Source: Candidatus Nomurabacteria bacterium GW2011_GWF2_43_8 (GTDB lineage Bacteria; Patescibacteriota; Minisyncoccia; Phycocordibacterales; UBA9973). From it: 12,606 bases of DNA. The notes below the pieces were generated by a model. The model was not told the origin of the DNA, ran no database searches, and was given only the letters and a program-made list of their open reading frames with translations. Of this stretch, positions 1-7,518 are shown in pieces (within the stretch, counting starts at the first letter, position 1; the number at the start of each line of letters is the position of its first letter). Location: the NCBI GenBank assembly GCA_001000035.1, contig LCGX01000040.1:1-12606 (forward strand). The letters run 5' to 3'. The position numbers and the translations under genes are program-made.

Positions 1-25
1 TTGGCAAATATGCGACAATTACCCC

Positions 26-259
26 ATGAGTTTAGTAGCTAAAATACTGCCTTACGCGCAGATTATCCTTTCGGTAATACTGGTGGCGGCCATACTGCTC
101 CAGCAATCGGCGGCCGGTTTGGGGGGCGCCCTGGGCGGAAGCGACAATGAATCTTTCCATCATACCCGCCGAGGCTTCGAAAAGACCCTTTTTTACCTGA
201 CTCTTGTTTGTGGAATTCTTTTTGCTTTATTTGCACTTTTGTCTATAATTAGCAAGTAA
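26..259 (+). CDS. secG: Preprotein translocase subunit SecG
   Basis: This 77-residue protein has the SecG layout: two hydrophobic helices (about residues 7-27 and 54-75) joined by a polar, glycine-rich loop. The end of helix 1 and the loop carry the family pattern LLQQSAAGLGGALGGSD. SecG is the small, non-essential membrane subunit of the SecYEG protein-conducting channel and assists SecA-driven export. The ATG at 26 is the only start that gives the usual SecG N-terminus. No Shine-Dalgarno sequence precedes it. A perfect dyad follows five bases after the stop. The genes downstream encode membrane or exported proteins that would use the Sec channel, but no functional link is implied. Confidence 0.93.
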   Translation: MSLVAKILPYAQIILSVILVAAILLQQSAAGLGGALGGSDNESFHHTRRGFEKTLFYLTLVCGILFALFALLSIISK

Positions 260-263
260 GAGA

Positions 264-289
264 GGGATAATGAGTTTACTCATTATCCC
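264..289. repeat. Perfect 11-bp inverted repeat after secG
   Basis: GGGATAATGAG, a TTTA loop, then CTCATTATCCC form a perfect 11-bp stem. No T-run follows, so it is not a textbook intrinsic terminator. It could be an RNA 3'-end stabiliser, a weak bidirectional terminator or a dispersed palindrome. The rest of 260-386 holds a candidate promoter at 323-328 and nothing else I can recognise. Confidence 0.6.
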
Positions 290-322
290 GAACGAATGAG
301 CTAATTATATTGTACCCAGTTA

Positions 323-328
323 TATAAT
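323..328 (+). promoter_or_regulatory. Candidate -10 box upstream of the solute-binding protein
   Basis: A perfect TATAAT lies about 58 bases before the ATG at 387. No good -35 hexamer sits at the right distance: the 17-bp position reads GCTAAT. The predicted transcript would start near 335 with a leader of about 50 bases and no clear Shine-Dalgarno sequence. It could drive the tightly spaced run of three genes from 387 to 5225. Confidence 0.4.
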
Positions 329-386
329 GATAGAAGCTCAATAGGAAAGATTCGCTCTGCCAAATTACGTCAAAATTTCTTAAATC

Positions 387-2141
387 ATGGAAAAACTTTA
401 TAGCCGGATACGCAATTTTAAATTGCCCAAAAAAGACGAGATAAATTCAGTTTTTACCGCTTTTTCAAAAAACGAAAAGATCATTTTTGCCGCGCTGGTT
501 TTAGCGCTTTTCATAAGCACGGTATCGATACTCCAGAGCATCAATAAATCTCTGATGGTAGAAGTGCCTTTTCGGGGAGGATCCATTTCCGAAGGAATTA
601 TCGGCGTTCCGCGCTTCATAAACCCGATTTTGGCGAATTCTTCAGTCGATCAGGATCTGGTTTCGCTCATTTATTCCGGCCTAATGAGAAAAAATCCGGA
701 CGGGACCCTGACCCCGGATTTGGCGGAAAAATACGAGATATCCCAAAACGGGTTGAGCTATACTTTTACCCTGAAAGATAAAATATATTTTCAGGATGGG
801 AAACCCGTCACCGCGGACGACGTGATTTTTACCGTAAACAAAGCTAAGGACTCGGTCATCAAGAGCCTACACAAAGTGCACTGGGACGGCGTAACCGCCG
901 CAAAAATAAACGACATGACGATTGAGTTTACTTTGAGGCAACCCCGCCCGTCATTTTTGGAAAACGCGACGCTCGGCATAATGCCCCAATCCTTATGGGA
1001 CAACTCGCCGATCGAGCTCAATGATGCCAATACCGCCCCCGTCGGCTCCGGGCCCTATATGATAAAAAGCGTCGCCAAGGAATCTTCAGGGATTATAAAT
1101 TCTTATGAATTGACGTCATTTGAAGAATTTATATTGGGCGAGCCCTTCATTAAGACAATAAATCTGCATTTTTATTCGAACGAAGACGACCTTATCCGCG
1201 CGCTCGAAGAGGGGGCCATCGATCAGGTAAGTTCGATCACTCCTTCGAACGCGGATGATCTGAAGGAAAAGAACTATCGAGTGGAATCTTCGGTGTTGCC
1301 GCGGGTCTTCGGGCTTTTCTTTAATCAAAACCAAAACAATCTCTTTACCGACAAAATCATCACCAAGGCGATCGATCAGGCGATCGACAAAGATAAAATA
1401 GCCCGAGAAGTGCTTTTCGGGTACGGAATCGCGATCGATGACCCCATCCCGCCCAACATGATCGCGTACCAGAAGTTGGCCGGAGGAAACGGGGCAACCC
1501 GCGAAGAAATATTGAAAAACGTGCAAGACAGCTTGGCCAAGGACGGTTGGTCGAAAGGTCCGGACGGATTTTTGCAAAAAACCACGGCCGATAAAAACAA
1601 AAAGAAAACGACCGCCACGCTCCAATTTTCCATCTCCACCGGCAACGCTCCGGAACTCGCCCTGACCGCTGAACTGATCAGGCAGGACCTTTCCGCCATC
1701 GGCATGAAAGTCGACATCAAAACTTTCGAGGTTGGCAATTTGAATCAAAGCGTAATCCGCCCGCGCAAATACGACGCTCTTCTCTTCGGGCAAATCATAA
1801 ATAACGAATCGGACCTGTACGCTTTCTGGCATTCTTCGCAAAGAAAAGACCCGGGGCTTAACGTCGCTTTATACACCAACGCCAAAGTGGATAAAATCCT
1901 GGAAGAAGCGTTTACCACCCAAGACGAACAGGAAAGAGTTAAAAAATACGCCCAATTCGAAGATGAAATCAAAAAAGATATGCCGGCGGTCTTCCTATAC
2001 AGTCCAAATTTCATATATGTAGTGTCTAAAAACTTGATGGGGTTTTCCATCGATCATATCACATCCCCTGCAGACCGCTTCTTAAATATATATTCATGGT
2101 ACACCAAGACAGAAAATGTCTGGAAAATATTTTCTAAATAA
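387..2141 (+). CDS. Membrane-anchored family 5 (peptide-type) ABC transporter solute-binding protein
   Basis: The 584-residue product matches the SBP_bac_5 family (OppA/DppA/nickel-binding type). The N-terminal lobe shows the usual order: PRFINPILANSSVDQDLVSLIYSGL, then DLAEKYEISQNGLSYTFTL, then FQDGKPVTADDVIFTV (about residues 76-150). The family captures oligopeptides or other small ligands outside the cell and delivers them to an ABC permease. There is no lipoprotein Cys box. Instead one hydrophobic helix at about residues 31-50 follows a basic N-terminus, so the protein is probably tethered by an uncleaved signal anchor with the binding domain outside. No permease or ATPase gene lies in this window. 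The RNase J gene starts 7 bases after its stop, so the two are probably co-transcribed. The ligand cannot be read from the sequence. Confidence 0.88.
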   Translation: MEKLYSRIRNFKLPKKDEINSVFTAFSKNEKIIFAALVLALFISTVSILQSINKSLMVEVPFRGGSISEGIIGVPRFINPILANSSVDQDLVSLIYSGLMRKNPDGTLTPDLAEKYEISQNGLSYTFTLKDKIYFQDGKPVTADDVIFTVNKAKDSVIKSLHKVHWDGVTAAKINDMTIEFTLRQPRPSFLENATLGIMPQSLWDNSPIELNDANTAPVGSGPYMIKSVAKESSGIINSYELTSFEEFILGEPFIKTINLHFYSNEDDLIRALEEGAIDQVSSITPSNADDLKEKNYRVESSVLPRVFGLFFNQNQNNLFTDKIITKAIDQAIDKDKIAREVLFGYGIAIDDPIPPNMIAYQKLAGGNGATREEILKNVQDSLAKDGWSKGPDGFLQKTTADKNKKKTTATLQFSISTGNAPELALTAELIRQDLSAIGMKVDIKTFEVGNLNQSVIRPRKYDALLFGQIINNESDLYAFWHSSQRKDPGLNVALYTNAKVDKILEEAFTTQDEQERVKKYAQFEDEIKKDMPAVFLYSPNFIYVVSKNLMGFSIDHITSPADRFLNIYSWYTKTENVWKIFSK

Positions 2142-2148
2142 TTAAAAA

Positions 2149-4065
2149 ATGACAAAAAAAACAAGATTATCTTTTTCTTCACTCAGCATTGAACCGGAAA
2201 AACCAGCTCAAGCTCCGCCTGTGCAAGAGAGAAAAAAACCGACCAAAAGCTCTACTTACCAATATGCCAAGAAAAAATATGGTTCCTCCGGCAAAGGGGT
2301 CCGCCCTTTTGATTCTAGGAACCATCCGAAAAACGCAGGGAGCATAAAAATACCCCCTCCGGAAAAAGGAGTAGTCCGCGTCATTACCTTAGGCGGAGTG
2401 GAAGAAATCGGAAAGAATATGACAGCCATTGAAATCGGCGACGATATTATCGTCATCGATGCCGGCATGCACTTTTCCACCGACGCCACCCCGGGAATCG
2501 ATTATGTCATTCCCAATACAACTTACCTGGAAGAACGCAAAGATAAGATACGCGCGCTTATTATCACACACGCGCATTTGGACCATATTGGAGGCGCACC
2601 CTTGGTCCTTTCGCGCATCGGCAATCCGCCGGTTTACTCCAGAAATCTTTCGATCTTGATGATGAGAAAGCGCCAGGCGGAATTTCCACACCTGCCCCCT
2701 ATGAAAGAAAATATCGTGGAAAAAGACTCGGTCATAACCTGCGGAAAAATAAAAGTCAGATTTTTCGGCGTTACCCACACGATCCCCGACTCTATGGGAG
2801 TAATCATAGAAACCGAACACGGATGGGTTGTGACCCCGGGAGATTACAAACTGGACCAAGTGGACGGAATCGTCTCCGCGGAAGAAGAAAAGGAATATTC
2901 GATTTTCGACAAAGCGAAGGTGCTTCTTTTGATGACTGATTCAACCAACATTGAAAACGAAGGGTTTTCCCTGCCGGAAATAAAGGTTCACCAAGGGTTG
3001 GAAAATCTCATAAAAAAAATACACGGACGAATAATCATCGCCGCTTTCGCCTCGCACATCACCCGACTGGCTTTCATCGTAAAATTCGCCGAATCTTTGG
3101 GTAAAAAAATAGCGATAGACGGACGTTCGATGAAAACAAACATCGAAGTGGCGATAGAAGCAGGATTATTCCAGCCGAAAAAAGGCACCATGATATCGCT
3201 CGAAGAAGCTCAAAATTATCCGCCCAATAAAGTTATTATCTTGATGACCGGCGCCCAGGGCGAAGAATTCGCCGCGCTCAATCGCGCCGCCAACAAGTCG
3301 CATAAAAAATTCGCCTTACATAAGGGAGACACTATAATACTCTCTTCTTCCATTGTGCCCGGCAACGAACTCCAAGTCCAAAAAATGAAAGACGGCCTCT
3401 CGCGCCAGGGCGTTAAAATCATCAGCTACCGCACGGCGGGCGTGCACGCTACCGGCCACGGCAATAAGGAAGACATAAGATGGCTCCACAAAAAAACTCA
3501 TCCGAAATTTTTCGTTGCAATCCACGGCAATCATTTCATGCTGGAACTCCATAAGGAACTTGCCCTGGAAATCGGCATGCCGGAAGAAAATATAATCGTT
3601 CCGGATAACGGCTCCATAATCGAAATTCCCGCCAATGGGGAAAAAATAGCGCTGCGCAAGGAACATGCGCCTTCCGGAGCCATGATGGTGGACGGCGCTT
3701 CCATCAGCGATACGCAGGATATCGTCATCCGCGACCGCGTGATGCTCGCCCAGGATGGAATGTTCGTCGTCATCGCGCTCCTCGACCCCAAAACTGGAAA
3801 ATTGAAAAAGTCTCCGGACTTGATCTCCCGCGGATTTGTCTATTTGAAAGAGAATCAGGAGCTTCTGCGCCAGGTAAGAATTATCATTAAAAAATCAATA
3901 GAGGATACAACCGCCAAGATGCCTGCCCGGTCGGACAATCGCTTTGATGGGAACCAAATGAATTTCGATTACATCAAGGCCAGCCTGGGCGAAAACATTT
4001 CTAAATTCCTGTACCAAAAAACAGCCAAAAGGCCTTTGGTTATCCCGGTAATTTTGAGCGTCTAA
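2149..4065 (+). CDS. rnj: Ribonuclease J (metallo-beta-lactamase/beta-CASP)
   Basis: The 638-residue protein is an RNase J, an endo- and 5'-3' exoribonuclease of mRNA decay and rRNA processing. The core starts at about residue 75 with VRVITLGGVEEIGKN. The metal-binding HxHxDH motif is H141, H143, D145, H146 (THAHLDHIGG). Further metal motifs follow at FFGVTHTIPDS and TPGDYKLD. The beta-CASP part carries RTAGVHATGHGNKED with H433 and H437, and the late His is H459 in AIHGNHFML, where many RNases J have HGE. The end, PLVIPVILSV, is a normal RNase J C-terminus, so the core is complete. Residues 1-74 form an extra Lys/Pro/Ser-rich, probably disordered extension, possibly for RNA or partner binding. 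The gene sits between the solute-binding protein (7-base gap) and the MFS gene (8-base gap) with no visible Shine-Dalgarno sequence. Confidence 0.95.
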   Translation: MTKKTRLSFSSLSIEPEKPAQAPPVQERKKPTKSSTYQYAKKKYGSSGKGVRPFDSRNHPKNAGSIKIPPPEKGVVRVITLGGVEEIGKNMTAIEIGDDIIVIDAGMHFSTDATPGIDYVIPNTTYLEERKDKIRALIITHAHLDHIGGAPLVLSRIGNPPVYSRNLSILMMRKRQAEFPHLPPMKENIVEKDSVITCGKIKVRFFGVTHTIPDSMGVIIETEHGWVVTPGDYKLDQVDGIVSAEEEKEYSIFDKAKVLLLMTDSTNIENEGFSLPEIKVHQGLENLIKKIHGRIIIAAFASHITRLAFIVKFAESLGKKIAIDGRSMKTNIEVAIEAGLFQPKKGTMISLEEAQNYPPNKVIILMTGAQGEEFAALNRAANKSHKKFALHKGDTIILSSSIVPGNELQVQKMKDGLSRQGVKIISYRTAGVHATGHGNKEDIRWLHKKTHPKFFVAIHGNHFMLELHKELALEIGMPEENIIVPDNGSIIEIPANGEKIALRKEHAPSGAMMVDGASISDTQDIVIRDRVMLAQDGMFVVIALLDPKTGKLKKSPDLISRGFVYLKENQELLRQVRIIIKKSIEDTTAKMPARSDNRFDGNQMNFDYIKASLGENISKFLYQKTAKRPLVIPVILSV

Positions 4066-4073
4066 GACAAAAG

Positions 4074-5225
4074 ATGAAACACAGCAGAAAAATAATATAC
4101 TTAGCCGGTTTCTTGTTTTCCCTGCCGATTGCCCTAGCGTCCTACATAAACTCCAGTTTTATATCTTCTTTTGTCGGCGAAAAATTTGTCGGCATTATTT
4201 ATGTCTTGGGGTCGGCGAGCTCCATCTTAGCGCTTCTGCTGGCGCCGAAAATATTCAAGAAAATAGGCGGATATAAATTTTTGCTCCTGATGGTTCTGCT
4301 CGATGCCCTTTCCTTTTTGGCGCTTTCTTGGACAGAAAATATTTGGGGCGCAGTCGCCGCCTTTATGCTGGGTTTTTCCATGAATACCCTGATAGTTTTT
4401 TCTTTGGATGAAATTTTGAAGATATTTTCCAAAGATCCGGCCATTGGAAAAATCAGAGGCATTTATTTGGTCATATGTAACTTGGGCTGGATTTTTGCCC
4501 AATTATTATCCGGAACGTTTTTAGGCGGATTTTCGTTCAGAACGATTTATTTCGTCGGCTTTTCGATAATGATGCTGTTCTTCCTGGTGTCGCTTTTGAA
4601 CCTGAAAAACATACCGGATCCGGACTACGATAAAATAAAATCGGTCAAGTACGTAAAAGGATTCTTCAAAAATAAAAATCTGTTCCGCGCGTACGGCCTG
4701 AGTTTCCTGCTCCAATTTTTTTACTGCTGGATGGTCGTCTATACGCCGATATACCTGTACGCGCATTTGGGATTCAGTTGGAAAGAAATCGGCCTGATGT
4801 TCGCCATCATGCTCTTGCCCTTTATCCTGGTGCCCTTTCGAGCGGGAAAATACGCGGACAAAATCGGCGAGAGAAAAATTCTGATGTTCGGATTTGCCGT
4901 AGCGGCCCTGGCAACTTTTTCGCTTTTTTTCGTCCGGGAACATTCGCTGTGGGTGTGGGCCATACTTCTGTTTACCACCAGGGTAGGCGCGGCTACGATT
5001 GAAGTGATGAGCGACGCTTATTTTTTCAAGCACATCAAATCTGAAAATGACGAATTTGTGGGGGTTTATCGCAGTGCTTCCCCTATCGCCTACATTATCG
5101 GCCCGGTGGTTGCCTTTGCGGTTTTCTCCTTTATCCCTTCTTTTCAATTTATCTACATCATTCTGGGAACTTTAATGCTCTACGGGGTTTACCTCTCCTC
5201 CACTATCCGAAAAAGCGATATTTAG
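4074..5225 (+). CDS. Major facilitator superfamily transporter
   Basis: The 383-residue protein is almost entirely hydrophobic, with 11-12 predicted transmembrane helices in two halves split by a charged cytoplasmic loop (around residues 182-203, PDPDYDKIKSVKYVKGFFKNKN). The second half has the MFS loop 8-9 signature in the form GKYADKIGERKILMFGF, and the N-terminal half has the matching stretch PKIFKKIGGYKFLLLMVLLD. MFS carriers are single-chain secondary transporters or exporters; the substrate cannot be read from the sequence. It starts 8 bases after the RNase J stop and is the last gene of that run. The hairpin-rich DUF559 cassette begins directly after its stop codon, which may mark an insertion right at the gene's end. 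Confidence 0.88.
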   Translation: MKHSRKIIYLAGFLFSLPIALASYINSSFISSFVGEKFVGIIYVLGSASSILALLLAPKIFKKIGGYKFLLLMVLLDALSFLALSWTENIWGAVAAFMLGFSMNTLIVFSLDEILKIFSKDPAIGKIRGIYLVICNLGWIFAQLLSGTFLGGFSFRTIYFVGFSIMMLFFLVSLLNLKNIPDPDYDKIKSVKYVKGFFKNKNLFRAYGLSFLLQFFYCWMVVYTPIYLYAHLGFSWKEIGLMFAIMLLPFILVPFRAGKYADKIGERKILMFGFAVAALATFSLFFVREHSLWVWAILLFTTRVGAATIEVMSDAYFFKHIKSENDEFVGVYRSASPIAYIIGPVVAFAVFSFIPSFQFIYIILGTLMLYGVYLSSTIRKSDI

Positions 5226-5248
5226 CCACCACCCCGCCCTGAAAGGCA

Positions 5249-5269
5249 CCCCTCCTCCACAAGGAGGGG
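5249..5269. repeat. Left hairpin of the DUF559 cassette
   Basis: CCCCTCCT and AGGAGGGG form a perfect 8-bp stem around the loop CCACA. The right arm plus GGAGG at 5268-5272 would be a strong Shine-Dalgarno sequence, but it is about 16 bases from the ATG at 5289 and partly locked in the stem. Confidence 0.6.
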
Positions 5270-5288
5270 AGGATAAAAAAGTTGCAAC

Positions 5289-5648
5289 ATGAAAATTGTC
5301 CACAATATAACTAAACTTCTGGAGAGAAGAAGAGAACTCAGGAATAAAAGTACTCCCGAAGAAATTTTGTTATGGATGCAACTTAAAGACTCAAAGGTGG
5401 GCTTTAAGTGGAGAAGACAACACAGTATCGGAGGATATATTGTTGATTTTTATTGCCCATCAAAAAAGTTAGTAATTGAAATTGACGGACCGCAACATTT
5501 TAAAAAGGAAAACAAAGAATATGACAAAGTCAGAACTGAATTTTTTGAAGGATTAAATATAAAAGTTTTGCGCTTCACAAATAATGAAGTAGGTACGGAA
5601 ACAAAAAGGGTTGTAGATAAAATTAAATCAAAATTAACCACCCCTTAA
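5289..5648 (+). CDS. DUF559 / Vsr-like endonuclease-domain protein
   Basis: The 119-residue protein is a complete single-domain DUF559 member. This family is related to very-short-patch repair (Vsr) endonucleases and the PD-(D/E)xK nuclease fold. Visible landmarks are STPEEILLW (residues 21-29), FKWRRQHSIGGYIVDFYC (39-56) and LVIEIDGPQHF (61-71). The acidic candidates for a metal site are E24, D53, E64 and D66. Cleavage activity is known for relatives but not shown here. The C-terminal TTP and stop codon are written by repeat-like DNA. Base use is more A/T-rich than in the neighbouring genes, which fits an acquired cassette. It could equally be a single-gene selfish element or a domesticated repair nuclease. 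Confidence 0.85.
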   Translation: MKIVHNITKLLERRRELRNKSTPEEILLWMQLKDSKVGFKWRRQHSIGGYIVDFYCPSKKLVIEIDGPQHFKKENKEYDKVRTEFFEGLNIKVLRFTNNEVGTETKRVVDKIKSKLTTP

Positions 5649-5733
5649 TCCCCTCCTAAATTAGGCGGGGAGGAAACTGAGTTCGCACCCTCTCCTCCTT
5701 GTTGAGGAGGAGAGCTCCGACTAAGGTCGGAGC
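5649..5733. repeat. Three tandem hairpins at the right end of the DUF559 cassette
   Basis: Hairpin A (5649-5671) pairs TCCCC with GGGGA and CCTA with TAGG around one mismatch. Hairpin B (5690-5714) has a perfect 10-bp stem, CTCTCCTCCT with AGGAGGAGAG, and loop TGTTG. Hairpin C (5714-5733) has a perfect 8-bp stem, GCTCCGAC with GTCGGAGC, and loop TAAG. None is followed by a T-run on the plus strand. They lie between convergent genes and might still limit read-through. Confidence 0.65.
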
Positions 5734-5761
5734 GAGGTGGTGATTAATTTAATGGGAATAA

Positions 5762-6814
5762 TTAATTATCCTTCGCCGTTTCGAGGGGGACGGAAACAGT
5801 TTTTTCGGCGCCTTTGTGAAGAATTTTTAGAGTGATTACTTGCCCGACTGTTTTTCCGCGGATGATGGAGGCGAGGCTGGTTTTATCGTCCAATTTTACC
5901 CCGTCAATTTCCAAAATGATGTCATTCTCCACGATACCCGCTTTATCGGCCGGAGAGCCTGGAATCACGGCTAGCTCGTCGGCGCTGGCTCCCGCTTTCA
6001 CCAGCACCCCATAATCTACCGTCAGATTATTTTTCTCTTTTAGACTGGCAGTAATCGCCACATACCGCACCCCTAGATACGGGCGGACGATTTTGCCGGT
6101 CTGCTTTACTGATTCTATCACGCCCTTCACGCTGTTTATCGGCAAAGCAAAACCAATATTCTGCGAACCCTGGACGATGGCAACATCAACCCCCACCACC
6201 TCCCCCCGTAAATTAAGCAAGGGCCCTCCGGAATTCCCCGGATTAATCGCCGCGTCGGTTTGAATGACATGATCGAGGACCTCCGACTTCCCGGAATTAT
6301 CTCCGGCCGTGATTGACCGGGCAAGTCCGGAGACAACTCCGACAGAAACGGTATTGCGAAACTCTCCCAAGGCATTGCCGATGGCAATAACACTCTGTCC
6401 CACTTCCAATGAGTCGGAATTGCCTAGTGAGAGAAACGGATAACCGCTTCCTTCAATTTTTATAAGCGCAATATCCAAAACTGGGTCGCGAGCGATAACT
6501 GTGGCCCCGTGCTTTTTTCCGTCATTGGTGAAAACCGTATATTCAACATTTTTTTGGTCAACAACATGTTTATTGGTAACTATCAACCCATCGCTCGAGA
6601 CAAAAAACCCCGAACCCCCTCCGACTTCTTTCTTTTCCGTGCCGTTTTGCCGATATTGCGGAATATTGAAATTAAAACCGGGGAAATTGGGGAATAAATC
6701 TCCGAAAGGATTATTTTGTTGGTTCGGATCGATGTAAGTTTCATACTTGGGAACTTCTTTGGAAATAATTATGGAGACAACCGCCGGATTTGTCTTTTTC
6801 ACCGCGTCAATCAC
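5762..6814 (-). CDS. htrA: HtrA/DegP-type serine protease, catalytic and PDZ part (downstream of a frameshift)
   Basis: This reading frame encodes a trypsin-like HtrA protease with one C-terminal PDZ domain. It degrades or refolds damaged exported proteins at the cell surface. Counting from the GTG at 6814, the catalytic triad is H83 (TNKHVV), D114 (DPVLDIALI) and S195 (NPGNSGGPL). The PDZ domain spans about residues 247-345 (RPYLGVRYV to LKILHKGAEKTV). The GTG at 6814 is only the first available start in this frame: it sits in the conserved region VIDAVKKTNPAVVSI and would leave no signal or membrane anchor. The frame stays open upstream to 6895 (stop at 6896-6898). The missing anchor lies in the next frame at 6879-7067. 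Removing one A from the A5 run (plus-strand T at 6882-6886) joins both into one protein of about 434 residues, with the triad at H167, D198 and S279. Confidence 0.92.
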   Translation of the reverse strand: MIDAVKKTNPAVVSIIISKEVPKYETYIDPNQQNNPFGDLFPNFPGFNFNIPQYRQNGTEKKEVGGGSGFFVSSDGLIVTNKHVVDQKNVEYTVFTNDGKKHGATVIARDPVLDIALIKIEGSGYPFLSLGNSDSLEVGQSVIAIGNALGEFRNTVSVGVVSGLARSITAGDNSGKSEVLDHVIQTDAAINPGNSGGPLLNLRGEVVGVDVAIVQGSQNIGFALPINSVKGVIESVKQTGKIVRPYLGVRYVAITASLKEKNNLTVDYGVLVKAGASADELAVIPGSPADKAGIVENDIILEIDGVKLDDKTSLASIIRGKTVGQVITLKILHKGAEKTVSVPLETAKDN

Positions 6815-6878
6815 AAAAGAATCCTGCGAAAAAATTGATTGCTTCTCAACAATTTTTTCCGCGGCATTTATAGCATTG

Positions 6879-7067
6879 CTATTTTTGCGCTTCTTTCAAA
6901 TACTCCTTGGCAAAATATCCGAAGACATTCGCTCGGTAATGCCAAACCAATCCCGCCCCGATTGCGATAATTACGAGCAAAGACAACAAACTGGTGACAA
7001 ACGCGGAGATAAAAGTTTTATTTGAAAAAACTCTTTTAAAAAATTTTGTTATATTTGTTTCTTGCAT
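6879..7067 (-). CDS. htrA: N-terminal membrane-anchor part of HtrA, frameshifted from its body
   Basis: From the ATG at 7067 the product begins MQETNITKFFKRVF and runs into a strong hydrophobic helix (FVTSLLSLLVIIAIGAGLVW), then YRANVFGYFAKEYLKEAQK and a stop at 6879-6881. This is a typical HtrA signal anchor: basic cytoplasmic end, one helix, then an extracellular linker. A one-base change in the A5 run just before the stop would let it continue into NSNAINAAEKIVEKQS and the HtrA catalytic frame. A longer frame starts with GTG at 7118, but it overlaps the neighbouring gene, while a promoter sits exactly before 7067, so I prefer 7067. The break may be a sequencing or assembly error, a real inactivating mutation, or a site of ribosomal or polymerase slippage. 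Confidence 0.7.
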   Translation of the reverse strand: MQETNITKFFKRVFSNKTFISAFVTSLLSLLVIIAIGAGLVWHYRANVFGYFAKEYLKEAQK

Positions 7068-7073
7068 ATTTCT

Positions 7074-7101
7074 ATTATATTTAGCTTCTTTTTTTAAGCA
7101 A
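7074..7101 (-). promoter_or_regulatory. Promoter of htrA, predicted leaderless
   Basis: Read on the minus strand: -35 TTGCTT (7101-7096), 16-bp spacer, perfect -10 TATAAT (7079-7074). The ATG begins 7 bases after the -10 box, so transcription should start at or next to the A of the start codon. The -35 box lies inside the 3' end of the neighbouring nucleotidyltransferase gene. Confidence 0.6.
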
Positions 7102-7518
7102 GTGACTTTTATAAACACTTGCCCTATATGGTTTTAGGCGAATAATTTTAATTAAAATACCTTTATTTTTCAAATCTTTTTTTAAATCCTCCACATAAAC
7201 CCTCTGGTCGTAGCCCAAGGCAATAATGTCGGGATGCTCTTTTACGATATGCGGAATATGGTTCTTAAGACCGGATAAAACTATCTTATCCGCCAATTTA
7301 CTTTTTTTTACCAATTTCATCCTTTCTCGTTCGTTTTTGTCTGGATATTTTCCTTTTATTCTGAAAACATTTTGGTCCCGCGCGACAGACACTATCAAAA
7401 AACACTCTTTCGCCAGAGTTTTGGCCTGCCTGAAAAAATCAACATGCCCCGGGTGCAGGCCGTCAAAAGTCCCGAAAACCATCACTCGAACGGGTTTTTC
7501 CACAGCTCGTTTTGACAT
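7081..7518 (-). CDS. Cytidylyltransferase-like nucleotidyltransferase (RibL/TagD type)
   Basis: The product (145 residues from the ATG at 7518) is a single-domain nucleotidyltransferase of the cytidylyltransferase-like superfamily. It opens with VRVMVFGTFDGLHPGHVDFFRQAK, giving the HxxH nucleotide site H22-PG-H25. It continues with VARDQNVFRIKGKYPDKNERERMKLV, PDIIALGYDQ and a C-terminal PYRASVYKS. The LGYDQ and late R-S motifs resemble archaeal-type FAD synthase (RibL) and glycerol-3-phosphate cytidylyltransferase (TagD). I cannot separate FMN adenylyltransferase, glycerol-phosphate or sugar-phosphate activity. An ATG at 7551 would add 11 residues (MNYSSIYLLYS) that look unlike the family and come from promoter DNA, so I chose 7518. 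It ends 13 bases before htrA begins on the same strand and is divergent from the B12 locus. Confidence 0.85.
   Translation of the reverse strand: MSKRAVEKPVRVMVFGTFDGLHPGHVDFFRQAKTLAKECFLIVSVARDQNVFRIKGKYPDKNERERMKLVKKSKLADKIVLSGLKNHIPHIVKEHPDIIALGYDQRVYVEDLKKDLKNKGILIKIIRLKPYRASVYKSHLLKKRS

Larger units (their letters stand above)
5227..5742 (+). mobile_element. Putative DUF559 cassette with terminal inverted repeats and hairpins
   Basis: A DUF559 gene is enclosed by C-rich and G-rich palindromes. The left edge CACCACCCCGC (5227-5237) and the reverse complement of the right edge, CACCACCTCGC (5732-5742), agree at 10 of 11 positions, like terminal inverted repeats. One hairpin lies before the gene and three follow in tandem. 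The gene's stop codon lies within CCACCCCTTAATCCCC, which resembles the left edge, so the coding end grades into the repeat. The cassette fills the whole space between a plus-strand MFS gene and a minus-strand HtrA gene. I see no clear target-site duplication. Mobility is inferred from the structure and from the nuclease-like gene. Confidence 0.45.

Noticed and set aside
264..289. The secG dyad as a Rho-independent terminator
   Set aside because: The stem is perfect but A/T-rich towards the loop and is not followed by a T tract, so I list it only as a repeat.
1116..1841. A 241-codon minus-strand open frame inside the solute-binding protein
   Set aside because: It lies wholly antisense to a gene with clear family motifs and shows no motif of its own.
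4521..5147. A 208-codon minus-strand open frame inside the MFS gene
   Set aside because: His/Gln/Arg-rich shadow of a transmembrane coding sequence; no start signal or family pattern.
5249..5733. The repeated C-rich/G-rich palindromes as a CRISPR array
   Set aside because: The hairpins differ from each other, spacing is irregular, and a DUF559 gene lies between them. No regular direct repeats or cas genes are present.
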